From JBEBVQ01 sp037190845 (GTDB lineage Bacteria; Bacteroidota; Bacteroidia; Chitinophagales; Chitinophagaceae): DNA of 64,000 nucleotides. Made by a program: the position numbers and the translations under genes. The DNA is taken from NCBI GenBank assembly GCA_037190845.1, contig JBBCJI010000028.1:1-64000 (forward strand), read 5' to 3'. A model generated the notes under the pieces. That model did not search any database. It was given only the letters and a program-made list of their open reading frames with translations, and was not told the origin of the DNA. Below, piece after piece: positions 27,751 to 36,645 of this stretch (its first letter is position 1; every line of letters begins with the position of its first letter).

Positions 27751-27782
27751 AAAAAGCCCACAATAATTAATTGTGGGCTTTT
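27751..27782 (-). terminator. Bidirectional terminator next to tRNA-Pro
   Basis: AAAAGCCCACAA and TTGTGGGCTTTT form a perfect 12-bp stem around a TAATTAA loop, with T-runs usable on either strand. It sits four bases downstream of the tRNA 3' end. Confidence 0.85.
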
Positions 27783-27785
27783 AAG

Positions 27786-27859
27786 TCGGGACGACTAGAT
27801 TCGAACTAGCGACCCCTTGCACCCCATGCAAGTGCGCTACCGGGCTGCGCTACGTCCCG
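27786..27859 (-). tRNA. tRNA-Pro (anticodon GGG)
   Basis: On the minus strand a 74-base cloverleaf can be drawn. The acceptor stem is CGGGACG/CGTCCCG with discriminator A, and the D-arm is GCGC-AGCCCGGTA-GCGC. The anticodon stem is CTTGC/GCAAG around the loop ATGGGGT (anticodon GGG). The T-arm contains GTTCGAATC. CCA is not encoded. Confidence 0.93.
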
Positions 27860-27917
27860 AACATTAAAACCGGGCTGCAAAGGTATGATTTCTTCTGATC
27901 TAAACCAACAGGCCGGA

Positions 27918-29108
27918 TCAGGAAATTACACCCAATTCTTTCCCGATCCGGGTAAATGCGTCTATTGCTTTGTCCAGGTGCTGCCGCTCATGCGCAGCCG
28001 ATATCTGTACACGGATACGCGCCTGACCTTTGGCCACTACCGGATAGAAAAAGCCGATTACATAGATACCTTCATCCAGTAGCTTTGCAGCCATTTGTTG
28101 TGCAAGCGGCGCATCGTAGAGCATGATCGGCGTAATAGGATGTACGCCTGGCTTTATGTCGAAACCGGCTTCTGTCATTTTACCGCGGAAGTATATTGTG
28201 TTTTCCTCTAATTTGTCACGGAGCTCGGTTGTTTCGCTCAATAACTCCAGCACAGCAATAGAAGCGCCTACCACCGCAGGTGCAACTGTATTGGAGAACA
28301 GGTACGGACGGCTGCGCTGGCGCAGCATTTCTATAATTTCTTTCTTTCCGCTGGTAAACCCGCCCGAAGCGCCGCCCAGGGCTTTCCCCAATGTGCCGGT
28401 GATGATGTCTATCCGGTCCATCACCCCGCAAAGCTCATGCACGCCGCGGCCGGTCTTGCCCATAAAGCCGGACGAATGGCTTTCGTCTATCATAATCAGG
28501 GCATCGTATTGATCCGCCAGGTCACAGATCTTATCCAGCTGGGCAATTGTGCCATCCATGGAGAATACCGAATCGGTAACGATCAGGCGGGTGCGGGCCC
28601 CGGCATGTCCTTTGAGCTGCGCTTCGAGGTCGGCCATGTCATTGTGCTTGTAACGGGCGCGTTGCGCTTTACAGAGGCGTACCCCGTCAATGATAGAAGC
28701 ATGGTTTAGTTCATCGGAGATGATCACATCATCCGGTCCCAGTAGTGGCTCAAATACTCCGCCATTTGCATCAAAGCATGCCACGTAGAGGATGGTGTCT
28801 TCTGCTCCGAGAAACGCAGACAGTTTTGTTTCCAATTCCTTGTGTATATCCTGTGTGCCGCAGATAAAACGTACGGAGCTCATGCCGTAACCGCGATTGT
28901 CAATAGTCCTGTGCGCGGCTTCAATAACCTTGGGGTGTGAAGAAAGTCCGAGATAGTTATTGGCACAGAAATTTAATACTTTTTTTCCGTTGACCAGGAT
29001 CTCCGGCCCCTGTTCGGATTCGATAATACGCTCAGCTTTGTATAAGCCGGCATCTTTTATTTCCTGGAGCTCCTGCTGCAGGCGTGTGTAGAAAGATGGA
29101 CTGGACAT
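27918..29108 (-). CDS. kbl: Glycine C-acetyltransferase (2-amino-3-ketobutyrate CoA ligase)
   Basis: A 396-residue alpha-oxoamine synthase with PLP. It converts 2-amino-3-ketobutyrate and CoA to glycine and acetyl-CoA in threonine breakdown. Visible blocks are [28 protein letters not shown], the [15 protein letters not shown] aspartate/histidine region and the PLP lysine in [13 protein letters not shown] (about residue 243). The match to Kbl is stronger than to KBL-like BioF or serine palmitoyltransferase because of the RFICGT and [12 protein letters not shown] segments. The usual partner threonine dehydrogenase is not adjacent. A -7 element (29134-29141) precedes it, in a region shared with the divergent gene at 29185. 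Confidence 0.93.
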   Translation of the reverse strand: MSSPSFYTRLQQELQEIKDAGLYKAERIIESEQGPEILVNGKKVLNFCANNYLGLSSHPKVIEAAHRTIDNRGYGMSSVRFICGTQDIHKELETKLSAFLGAEDTILYVACFDANGGVFEPLLGPDDVIISDELNHASIIDGVRLCKAQRARYKHNDMADLEAQLKGHAGARTRLIVTDSVFSMDGTIAQLDKICDLADQYDALIMIDESHSSGFMGKTGRGVHELCGVMDRIDIITGTLGKALGGASGGFTSGKKEIIEMLRQRSRPYLFSNTVAPAVVGASIAVLELLSETTELRDKLEENTIYFRGKMTEAGFDIKPGVHPITPIMLYDAPLAQQMAAKLLDEGIYVIGFFYPVVAKGQARIRVQISAAHERQHLDKAIDAFTRIGKELGVIS

Positions 29109-29133
29109 GTGATTGTTGTACGTGTTTAAACAT

Positions 29134-29141
29134 CAAAAGTA
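29134..29141 (-). promoter_or_regulatory. -7 promoter element for kbl
   Basis: TACTTTTG on the minus strand fits TAnnTTTG, 26 bases before the kbl ATG. Confidence 0.55.
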
Positions 29142-29170
29142 ATTAATGATGCAACACAAAAAAAGTCCTT

Positions 29171-29178
29171 TATCTTTG
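29171..29178 (+). promoter_or_regulatory. -7 promoter element that sets the start of the next gene
   Basis: TATCTTTG lies inside the longer open frame that begins at 29146, so the gene most likely starts at the ATG at 29185. Confidence 0.5.
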
Positions 29179-29184
29179 GATCAC

Positions 29185-29910
29185 ATGCGTTTGGTATATT
29201 TCCTGACAATCTGGTTCGTGTTATTGTCCGGCGTAGCATCTGCCCAGACTTTAAAGGGGCTTGTCGCCGATGCTGTTACAGGTAACCCGTTAAGTCCGGT
29301 TGTGGTGCTTAACGTACGTACCGGTATATCCGTATATACGGATGATCAGGGGCAATTCAGCCTCCATGCCCAAAGCGGGGATAAAATCGCCCTCACCTTT
29401 ATCGGGTATAAAACGATGCAATGGATGATGCCACCTGTGATCGGCGCTGTACAACAGCGTATTGAAATGCACCCCCTCAGCTATCAACTGGAAGAGCTCG
29501 TAGTGCGTACCCGAAGCTATACGGCTTACCAGATTGACTCTCTCGAACGGCACAGCACCTACCAGCGTGCGCTGGCGCGGCAACGTGGAGGCTCTGTGAT
29601 GAGTCCTGTCAGCTTTGTTGCCGAAAAGTTGTCCGGCCGCAGCAAGCAGATATTCCGTTTTCAGAAAGAATTTAATTATTGGGAAGATCAGCGTTTTATT
29701 GATTCCCGGTATACGCCGGATCTGGTACATATGCTTACCGGATTGGAAGGCGATACACTGGCTGCATTTATGAATGCTTATCCGATGCCATACGACTACG
29801 CCCGTGCTGCCACGGAACTGGAGCTTAAAATGTGGATCCGCACGAATTATAAAACCTTTCTGAAAAAATATGAGTCGGGTGATGCCCTGCCGGAGAAAAC
29901 AGAAGAATAA
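29185..29910 (+). CDS. CarboxypepD-regulatory-like domain protein, secreted
   Basis: 241 residues with a signal peptide (MRLVYFLTIWFVLLSGVASA, cleavage before QTLKG). A single CarboxypepD_reg-like beta-sandwich follows (about residues 22-105: GLVADAVTGNPLSPVVVLN, VYTDDQGQFSLHA, IALTFIGYKTMQ). The C-terminal helical part (about 110-235) is of unknown function. This domain order without a TonB barrel matches a periplasmic/outer-membrane-associated Bacteroidota family. Its function is unknown. It is divergent from kbl and convergent with the M1 peptidase. Confidence 0.8.
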   Translation: MRLVYFLTIWFVLLSGVASAQTLKGLVADAVTGNPLSPVVVLNVRTGISVYTDDQGQFSLHAQSGDKIALTFIGYKTMQWMMPPVIGAVQQRIEMHPLSYQLEELVVRTRSYTAYQIDSLERHSTYQRALARQRGGSVMSPVSFVAEKLSGRSKQIFRFQKEFNYWEDQRFIDSRYTPDLVHMLTGLEGDTLAAFMNAYPMPYDYARAATELELKMWIRTNYKTFLKKYESGDALPEKTEE

Positions 29911-30090
29911 ACCGGACTAATACGATTATTTCAGATGTCCCAGATCTCAAATTTGTAAATATCCTTAACAAACAGACAGCTTGAAATTAGAGGAATGAAT
30001 GATACGCAAAGCTATGCAGCTTGGGTTAGTTACATAGATGCTTTGATTTGTACCATGATTCTTCGTGTTTATTACCTGGGCCGTGTTTAA

Positions 30091-33000
30091 TCAGAATGTC
30101 CGGTTCACTCCTACCACATATCGCAACTGTACATATTCCGGGTTTCCGTAAGGCGGTCTGTTGATAAAGAATGGTAAGTCTATACGGAGCGTGAGCGGTC
30201 TGGCTTTTTCAAAAATCCCCCAGTCGCGGATGGTGAAAGCAGCGCCTAAACCTGCATCCATACGTACGTCGCTGAATATACCCGCGGGTGACACGTTCCA
30301 GTATTCCGGCATTTGGTATCTGCTCAGTTCTATAACTCCGGCATCGGCGAATGTGTACAGATCCACATGTAGCCAGCGGGTAAACCGGGGACGCAGCCGG
30401 ATGTATTCATCAAAATCAATTTCTGCGTTTACGGCAGCGCCGCTACGCCCTTTGTACCCGATCATAATTTCATTCCCGCGCTGATCTGCGATGAAATAAC
30501 CGGCGTAGCCGCGGAGGTTCAGTCCGCCGCCCTGTTGGAAGTGGTTGGTTTCATACCGGGAAATGCTGCGCCAGTTATCCGGAATGAAGCCATGACTACG
30601 GGTATATTTATTGTCCATCAGCTCTTCGGGACTGGCTCCGGAGAGCCAGAGTGCACTCTCCTGGGGGATGTTGTTCCCTGCCCCATAACGGCCGAACAGA
30701 CGGGTACGGACTTCCAGCCGGTGCAAATAATGTGTATTGATGGCTTCCAGTTGTATGTATGAATAATTGAAAGCTGTATTGCCATTTCCGTTAAACATTG
30801 GTGTGCGAAGATGCATATTAAGTTGCCCGCCACCATGCATGTAGCGATATCCGTGCTGCCATGCCACATTCAGGGAGGCATTGGGTCGTCCCCGTATGCT
30901 GCTCCATTCATTGGGGTAAATGAGGTAATCCAGGTCGTAGCTGATAGGTCGCCACATGGTCTGCGCATATAATTGTAACCGGTTACTAACTCCGGCTTGC
31001 CAGTTCAGGCCCCCACGATGATAATGCAGTCCGTCGAGCATGCGGCTGTTGAGCTGAAGCTCCAGTTTGGGGAAGTGTTTGAACAAAGGCGTTTCATAAT
31101 TAAAGATATAGCTTACCGGTACATAGCGGTCGTAATATCCTTCTGTCGTAAGGCTGAGGTAATCGTAAGCCTGCCCCACATGTGTATTGAACCATACGGT
31201 GGTTTGCAGCCGGTGCAGTGTATTCATGTAGTTGCCTTCGGCATGGATGCCGGCCTTCATGCCGTCAACCGGATTATACCAGAGGTCCGGGCGCATATAC
31301 AGCCGGTATTGCCTGCGATCCATCGGTGGGGTAAGCCCTCCGTCAGCCTTTATCCTGATAGCTTTTGGGCGGAAGGGGAGATGCCTGGATTTATAATTGT
31401 TCGTATAGGCTATATCTGCCAGCCGGAAAGTCGTGTCTGTCTGCACATTCCGGATACCTGAAGGGATATGTACGATGGCGTCGTATCTGTCGTTCAACTT
31501 ACCCCAGCCATACCATTTGGACAATACAGTTGCTTCCGTCTGTTTTACGAACCAGTTGTTCGGGATGTGAAAGCTGTGTTTTTGTCCGTCCCGGGCAGTA
31601 ACGGTAAAGTCGAGCGGCATCTGCATGTCGCCGGAGCGCCTGAACCGTATGGCGAAGCTGTCTTTCCCGGGTATATTCCGGATCCGTCCGATCCGGTAGT
31701 CAATGGTTTTGGTTGTTTCGAGCCATTGATCGAAAAACCAGTTCAGGTCCACCTTTGTGTACCGGATGAAGGAGTTCCGGAAATCCTCAAAATAGGGATG
31801 CGCAAATTTCCACTGTTCGAAATAATTGCTGAAAGCTGCGTGGAAGAGGGAGTCCCCAAGCACATATTCCAGATTGTAGAGCATGGCTGCCGTTTTGTAA
31901 TATACCTGGCGGTAGCCGCCTCCGTGATGCAGTTTATTGTCGAAGTCGTGGGAATGGGTGTTCAGTGGAAGCTCCGCTTTGTTAAGCGCGTCATAACCAT
32001 AGGTATTAAAGACAGTACGTTCTGCTACGAGTTGCGGCTCCCCGAATGCCTTCTGGTACCAGGACCGGGGTCTGCCGGCTATCATAGTATCGCCGTCAAT
32101 ATGTCGCAGTCCTTCCGAATTAAGGTACTGGGTAAATCCCTCGTCGAGCGCTGCACGGTAGGTTTCGTTGCTGCCCACCATACCGTAAAACCAGTTGTGG
32201 GCAATCTCATGCACCAGCAGGCTGCGGTAACCCGGATCACTGCCGCCATCGAGGGTTAGCATGGGATATTCCATACCGTCCTGTGCATCGGCGGCTACCA
32301 TTTTCGGATATTGGTACATGCCGATACTTTCGGAGAATGTCTGAATGATCTTCGCGACATAATCGGCCGAATTTTGCCAGCCGGCAGCATGTGGTTCCTG
32401 CGCGATGCCTACACATTCGATTCCGTTCCACCAGGTAGTGGCGATGCGGTACGAAGGATCTGCGGTGAAAGCAAAATCGTGCACATTCTCTGCCCGGAAA
32501 TGCCATACCTTTCGCTCTCCTTTCTTGTAGGGGATAATTTCAGACGGAGGCTCATTCCATTTTTTGCCGGCAAAATTTTTCATATCCAGTTTTGTCCGGA
32601 GCGTGTCCGGAAGCATTTCCTCCCGGTTTACCAATACGCCTGTTGCTTCTACGATGTAGTTGGAGGCGAAATCCAGCCGTACGTCATAAGAGCCGAAGTT
32701 GGCATAAAACTCCTTATTCAGATGCTGATCTGTATCCCAACCCTGCTTCCGGTCGTAGACGCATATCTTGGGGAACCATTGTACACCGTTGTAGTGCATG
32801 AACCCCCAGGCATAATATAACTTCATCCTCCGGCGTGTACCCCCCAGGTCGTACCAGGTATCGAAGTTCATGCTGAAGCGGGTTTTATCCCCCGGCAGCA
32901 GTGGTTCCGGCAGATATACTTTCATGATGGTATTGTCCAGTTCAACCTGTGCAGGCTGGCCGTTGACCAGCACGCTGTCAATTTCCGATCCCAGTCCGGC

Positions 33001-33348
33001 GGCTTCCCGCTGGCCGAGCCAGGGTTTCGATTTATTTGTTTTTTCCAGTGCACGCAGGTAAGACCCTTTTATAAAAGCGTTCTGGAACAGGTGGAAATAT
33101 ACATAACGGAGTGTATCCGGGGAGTTATTCCAGTAGTCAAGTGTGAGCTTGCCGTTGATAACATGCAGCGATTCGTCGATCCGGGCGTGTATATCATAAT
33201 GTACATCCTGCTGCCAGTAACCGGGTTCGGGAAGCCGGTTTTGCCAGTATAGCGGATTATTGGTATTGCGGTAGACATTGTCATTGATCTGTGCCGATGT
33301 GTTTAGGGAAATGACCAGTAATATAGCTGTGAGAACGCTTTTGCCCAT
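30091..33348 (-). CDS. M1 family aminopeptidase fused to a C-terminal outer-membrane barrel-like domain
   Basis: 1085 residues with a signal peptide (MGKSVLTAILLVISLNTSAQ). Residues about 30-590 are a peptidase M1 domain. It shows the GMEYPM variant of the GAMEN exopeptidase motif and zinc ligands HEIAH followed 18 residues later by Glu in LDEGFTQYL. It would cleave N-terminal residues from peptides. From about residue 640 to the end the sequence turns into alternating aromatic/polar strands. It finishes with a terminal Phe (RYVVGVNRTF), as in outer-membrane beta-barrels. The peptidase would then be anchored at the outer membrane. The strand is opposite to both neighbours' direction of export genes, so it is monocistronic. 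Confidence 0.88.
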   Translation of the reverse strand: MGKSVLTAILLVISLNTSAQINDNVYRNTNNPLYWQNRLPEPGYWQQDVHYDIHARIDESLHVINGKLTLDYWNNSPDTLRYVYFHLFQNAFIKGSYLRALEKTNKSKPWLGQREAAGLGSEIDSVLVNGQPAQVELDNTIMKVYLPEPLLPGDKTRFSMNFDTWYDLGGTRRRMKLYYAWGFMHYNGVQWFPKICVYDRKQGWDTDQHLNKEFYANFGSYDVRLDFASNYIVEATGVLVNREEMLPDTLRTKLDMKNFAGKKWNEPPSEIIPYKKGERKVWHFRAENVHDFAFTADPSYRIATTWWNGIECVGIAQEPHAAGWQNSADYVAKIIQTFSESIGMYQYPKMVAADAQDGMEYPMLTLDGGSDPGYRSLLVHEIAHNWFYGMVGSNETYRAALDEGFTQYLNSEGLRHIDGDTMIAGRPRSWYQKAFGEPQLVAERTVFNTYGYDALNKAELPLNTHSHDFDNKLHHGGGYRQVYYKTAAMLYNLEYVLGDSLFHAAFSNYFEQWKFAHPYFEDFRNSFIRYTKVDLNWFFDQWLETTKTIDYRIGRIRNIPGKDSFAIRFRRSGDMQMPLDFTVTARDGQKHSFHIPNNWFVKQTEATVLSKWYGWGKLNDRYDAIVHIPSGIRNVQTDTTFRLADIAYTNNYKSRHLPFRPKAIRIKADGGLTPPMDRRQYRLYMRPDLWYNPVDGMKAGIHAEGNYMNTLHRLQTTVWFNTHVGQAYDYLSLTTEGYYDRYVPVSYIFNYETPLFKHFPKLELQLNSRMLDGLHYHRGGLNWQAGVSNRLQLYAQTMWRPISYDLDYLIYPNEWSSIRGRPNASLNVAWQHGYRYMHGGGQLNMHLRTPMFNGNGNTAFNYSYIQLEAINTHYLHRLEVRTRLFGRYGAGNNIPQESALWLSGASPEELMDNKYTRSHGFIPDNWRSISRYETNHFQQGGGLNLRGYAGYFIADQRGNEIMIGYKGRSGAAVNAEIDFDEYIRLRPRFTRWLHVDLYTFADAGVIELSRYQMPEYWNVSPAGIFSDVRMDAGLGAAFTIRDWGIFEKARPLTLRIDLPFFINRPPYGNPEYVQLRYVVGVNRTF

Positions 33349-33945
33349 GTTTTTTATACGGTTTCCATAAAATAAATAAAGGATGAAAATACGAAATGAA
33401 TATCAAGCGCATGTATGAAATTTAAAATATTTGATCGTTACTCATTATGATAATGAGGGACTGTCATGTGTTTGCAGTTCATGGCAGCCTTGAGTCAGCC
33501 GCCTGAAGCGAAACGATGGTTTTTATGATCGTCCTGATGCCTGACGATTGCTGCCCGTGGGCCAATAACAGGCTTTTTTATGTGCAGGAGACTTTAAGGA
33601 TGTTCAGGCACAAAACATGAATCATCATGAAATGTCCCTGTTGTTGTTTTTTACCGGACAACGATGTTTTTTAACTGAAAAAGCGTCTGAGCTTATTGCA
33701 CGCTAATGATGTATAAACGCTGCAGCCTTGGTAGCCAAAGCGTTAAAGATGGGGCTGGCCCAATAGTCCTCCTGTCTATGCTTACCTGATATAATCCACC
33801 CTGATGTAGTGTTTTTGATTTCAGAAGCGGGTAGTGTCCGGCAACTCTGTCATGCAGACGAAGGAAGGATACCGCAAAACGCCGGGAACGGCTCATTATA
33901 CGGGATACTTCCTTCGTGCCGGTGACATATGAGATTCGTGGGGGA
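33349..33945. other. 600-bp gap with repeat and no clear gene
   Basis: No protein with recognisable features was found. A 93-codon minus-strand frame (33693-33974) overlaps the end of the next gene and the repeat at 33849-33922, so it is not called. The stretch near 33740-33830 is less random-looking and could be relic coding sequence. Confidence 0.4.
33849..33922. repeat. Inverted doublet of type-1 REP (REPIN-like)
   Basis: GTCATGCAGACGAAGGAAGG and its diverged inverse (CTTCCTTCGTGCCGGTGAC) face each other across about 25 bases, forming a long imperfect hairpin. This two-unit arrangement is that of REPINs. Confidence 0.65.
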
Positions 33946-35223
33946 TTACTCCTTAATGAATTTTTTTGTGGCAACAGCCTTGCCGTTCTCTATCCGCACT
34001 AAATACACGCCTGTAGTAAAGTCATGTACATGCACCGTTACATTTTTCCGGTTCGTTTTTTCAGTGTACAGGACGCGGCCTGTTATATCTGCAACGCTTA
34101 CCGAAGAACCCTCCGGTACGCCTGCAATGGTTATGGTATTGTTTGCAGGGTTGGGATAAATATCAAACGATAAAGTATTACTGATATCCTCAACGCCGGT
34201 AGTGGTAAATACTCTCGGCGCACCGCAGGTAAATACACCCAGACTGCCAAGTGCATATAACTTGTCATTAAATATGGTGAGTGAATAGGCTCTGTCTTGT
34301 CCCGTTATGGAATCACCATTTATTTTGTACCACTTGCCTTCTATGTCGTGCCATGTTGTGCCGTTGTCGTTCGACTGGAAAAGATCGGTTTGCGAATGCT
34401 GTGCAAAAATAAAACTGCCTACAGACTGTACATAACGGGCATCATTATACTCGCGTACGACTGTCCATGTAGCGCCGTCATCCAATGTTCTGTATATTCC
34501 TTTAGCTGCTCCCTGTCCGGAAATCAATAATCCGTTATCTATTTTGGCTAAACTGCTGATCTTGTCATTTGTCATGGATGCTACCTGATAAACAGAAGTC
34601 CAGTTAACTCCGTTGTCTGTGGACTTTAATACATTCTTTTCCGAAGCAGCGTACAATGCTCCGTTCAGCTCCACAATATTGGCTTTTATACTTTTATTGG
34701 TAATGCCTGATGCGAATGAGCTTACTGTCCAGGTCAATCCGCCATCTGTAGAGTAGTAAATGTTTTCGCCCGTTCCGACAAGCATTACATCGGCATTTCT
34801 GTATATGGTCGTTATGTTTGACGTTTCACCCACGGGTGTTGCGGTGGCAGGCGTCACTTCAGATACAAGCGTCCAATTTGTTCCGTTGGTTGATGAATAA
34901 ACAGATGGTTTGCTGTTCGGATTTACCCTTTTGGAAGTATAGGCCGTGCCCTGATAATTAAAATAGGCATAGCTGCCGCAATATTGATAGATAGGGGCAA
35001 GTCCGGTATCTGTTCTTGTCCAGTCTGTTGCATTATCGCTTGTCCATATTCCACCAGGCCCGTGAAGGGCAATTATTTTACCATTAAAGGTGTCTAAATG
35101 ACCTTGTCCTCTTTGAGAGGCGTTTGTCTGGGCCCACTGAATAGGCGTGTTTTGTGCGTTTGTGCTTACGACAACAGTCATGGTTGCCGCGATTGCCATT
35201 GTGCTGAATAAAAGTTGTTTCAT
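33946..35223 (-). CDS. T9SS type A protein with BNR/sialidase-like repeats
   Basis: 425 residues, signal peptide MKQLLFSTMAIAATMTVVVS with cleavage after TNAQ. At least five BNR/Asp-box-like units (TSDNATDWTRT, STDGGLTWTV, STDNGVNWTS, LDDGATWTVV, SNDNGTTWHD) predict a six- or seven-bladed propeller of the sialidase/VPS10 type. There is no evidence for the catalytic residues of sialidases. The C-terminal 75 residues are a type A sorting tail (DIYPNPANNTITIAG, GVYLVRIENGKAV). It lies 12 bp downstream of a lipoprotein gene and is probably co-transcribed with it. Confidence 0.88.
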   Translation of the reverse strand: MKQLLFSTMAIAATMTVVVSTNAQNTPIQWAQTNASQRGQGHLDTFNGKIIALHGPGGIWTSDNATDWTRTDTGLAPIYQYCGSYAYFNYQGTAYTSKRVNPNSKPSVYSSTNGTNWTLVSEVTPATATPVGETSNITTIYRNADVMLVGTGENIYYSTDGGLTWTVSSFASGITNKSIKANIVELNGALYAASEKNVLKSTDNGVNWTSVYQVASMTNDKISSLAKIDNGLLISGQGAAKGIYRTLDDGATWTVVREYNDARYVQSVGSFIFAQHSQTDLFQSNDNGTTWHDIEGKWYKINGDSITGQDRAYSLTIFNDKLYALGSLGVFTCGAPRVFTTTGVEDISNTLSFDIYPNPANNTITIAGVPEGSSVSVADITGRVLYTEKTNRKNVTVHVHDFTTGVYLVRIENGKAVATKKFIKE

Positions 35224-35235
35224 TTTGTGTTGATT

Positions 35236-35697
35236 TTATTGTCTTTCAAATATGCTGATATCCGTTTCGTCATCCTCTTCTTCGTACTGGGTGATTTCAA
35301 GACGGTTGTTGTTGTTTGAAAATACGGTTGTCCATTCCCGTGTTATCGCCAGAGAGCCTGACCCGGCATGAACGGTGTATTTATTGTCGGCAGTTTTTTC
35401 CCAGGAGGAAATCGCGTAACTGAATGGTACGCACTCTCCCGAAAGGCTGCTTGTATTTGCACCCTCCACTTTTCCTCTTCCGTCGGCATTAAAGGAATAT
35501 TTCCCTTGTGCCAGGCCGCAGGAGTCTGTATAGGCTTCTCCGTTTTCGGTTTTTGAAACCAGCTTCCAGGTACCGACAATTACATCTTCTGAAACGGTGA
35601 TATCGTCCGGGTTGCCGTTGGTGTCTTCTTTTTTGCAGGATGCAAAGGCGAGGCTGAAAACTGTTAAGGCTACGCCTGTGTAGAGGAGTTTTTTCAT
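35236..35697 (-). CDS. Lipocalin-like lipoprotein
   Basis: 153 residues with a lipoprotein signal (lipobox FASC, Cys about residue 20). After the Cys comes a GTWKLVSKTENGEAYTDS segment typical of Bacteroidota lipocalin-like (DUF4923/DUF5004-type) domains, and strands ending in NNNRLEITQYEEEDD. It probably binds a small hydrophobic ligand or acts as a periplasmic scaffold; its exact family is uncertain. It is the first gene of a pair with the BNR T9SS protein (12 bp apart), and a -7 element lies about 60 bp upstream. Confidence 0.78.
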   Translation of the reverse strand: MKKLLYTGVALTVFSLAFASCKKEDTNGNPDDITVSEDVIVGTWKLVSKTENGEAYTDSCGLAQGKYSFNADGRGKVEGANTSSLSGECVPFSYAISSWEKTADNKYTVHAGSGSLAITREWTTVFSNNNNRLEITQYEEEDDETDISIFERQ

Positions 35698-36014
35698 GAC
35701 TTTTATTTATGTTTTTTGATTATATATTTTTTTATTTTCTGTATTGTATTAAAAATACAAATATAATCGCGGCAATAATTGTTACCATGCATCACGGAAA
35801 ATGTTATGGCCTGGCGAAAGGAGTAAAAGTACCTCTGGGATTTAGCCGGGCAATAGTGTATCAGTGTTCCATAATATGATACAAAGATAGTGATAATTTA
35901 TATGACGTGGAAATAGGTGAGAATACTCATTTTCATAGTTACTTATACCTATACATGAAAGTTTTGTTACGTGATAATTTTATTGATATGAAAGGCATAA
36001 GGAAGACTGTATAG
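35698..36014. other. AT-rich upstream region of the lipoprotein, otherwise empty
   Basis: About 320 bases, strongly AT-rich, holding the promoter of the lipoprotein gene but no frame worth calling. Confidence 0.4.
35758..35765 (-). promoter_or_regulatory. -7 promoter element for the lipoprotein-BNR pair
   Basis: TATATTTG on the minus strand, about 60 bases before the ATG at 35697. Confidence 0.5.
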
Positions 36015-36242
36015 TTGCTTGTTTATATGATCAACGACAGCATGAAGGAAATTGCAAAGGAGTTGGGTATTGGCAAGCCGGTAACAACATACTATGTCCG
36101 TCATTCTTTTGCTATGATCCTGAAGAACAGCGGTGCTGCTTGGGTCAGTAGTCCTTTAGATCCTGGACTAAAATTTAAACAGGCGCTAAGAAGCTGTCTA
36201 AAATTCATTCAGATGATCACGTATTGCATTAAAAAACCTTAG
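36015..36242 (+). pseudogene. Tyrosine recombinase (integrase) fragment
   Basis: Residues MKEIAKELGIGKPVTTYYVR followed by HSFAMILKNSGA match the catalytic C-terminal half of Bacteroidota phage-type integrases (the RHSFAT box). The similarity stops at about 36138. The C-terminal tyrosine and the whole N-terminal domain are absent. Downstream of the break comes the end of a repeat element (from 36186). It is a relic of a mobile element and has no function. Confidence 0.7.
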
Positions 36243-36605
36243 CCCGGGAGTATGCTGCCCTTTCAGGGCGGGGTGGTGGTGACCATGTTGTACCCAACGC
36301 GATGCGTTGGGTTTTATATATATTGCCCCTGCGGGGCGCCGGCTCAGTTTATCCGGAATATCGAAGGTTATGTTGGTATAATCTCCTCCTGTCACCAGCC
36401 GGAAGATATACCGTACCTGCAACTCAAAAAGGCTGAAAGCCTTTGATACAAACAGCCCGGGGCATCGCCCCGGGTTGCAAATGAAACCCACACATCCCAT
36501 GTGCCCTGAAAGGGCAGCATAAAAAGGCGACAATCGGGGGGGGGGGATACCAAAGACGTCTTGCTCATACACCTTTTTCCGAATCATTTTTAGGCAGCTT
36601 CTTAG
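36186..36605. mobile_element. 420-bp MITE-like element with nested palindromes
   Basis: The ends are an 18-bp inverted repeat with 17/18 identity: CTAAGAAGCTGTCTAAAA (36186-36203) and its inverse at 36588-36605. Nested inside is a perfect 18-bp inverted repeat (36252-36269 and 36503-36520). Between these lie short palindromes: CCCAACGC-GAT-GCGTTGGG (36293-36311), GCCCC-TGC-GGGGC (36325-36337), AAAGGCTGAAAGCCTTT (36428-36444) and CCCGGGGCATCGCCCCGGG (36456-36474). No transposase gene is present. It may instead be a repeated structured RNA. Confidence 0.55.
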
Positions 36606-36645
36606 AATTTTCGTGCGTTTGGGGCTGAAGCATGTCTGCAATCTT

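Noticed and set aside
33693..33974. 93-codon minus-strand frame in the gap after the M1 peptidase
   Set aside because: Contains a REP-like repeat and overlaps the end of the BNR protein gene; kept only as a possible relic.
33946..35223. True sialidase
   Set aside because: Only Asp-box-like repeats are visible; the arginine triad and catalytic Tyr/Glu of sialidases could not be found.
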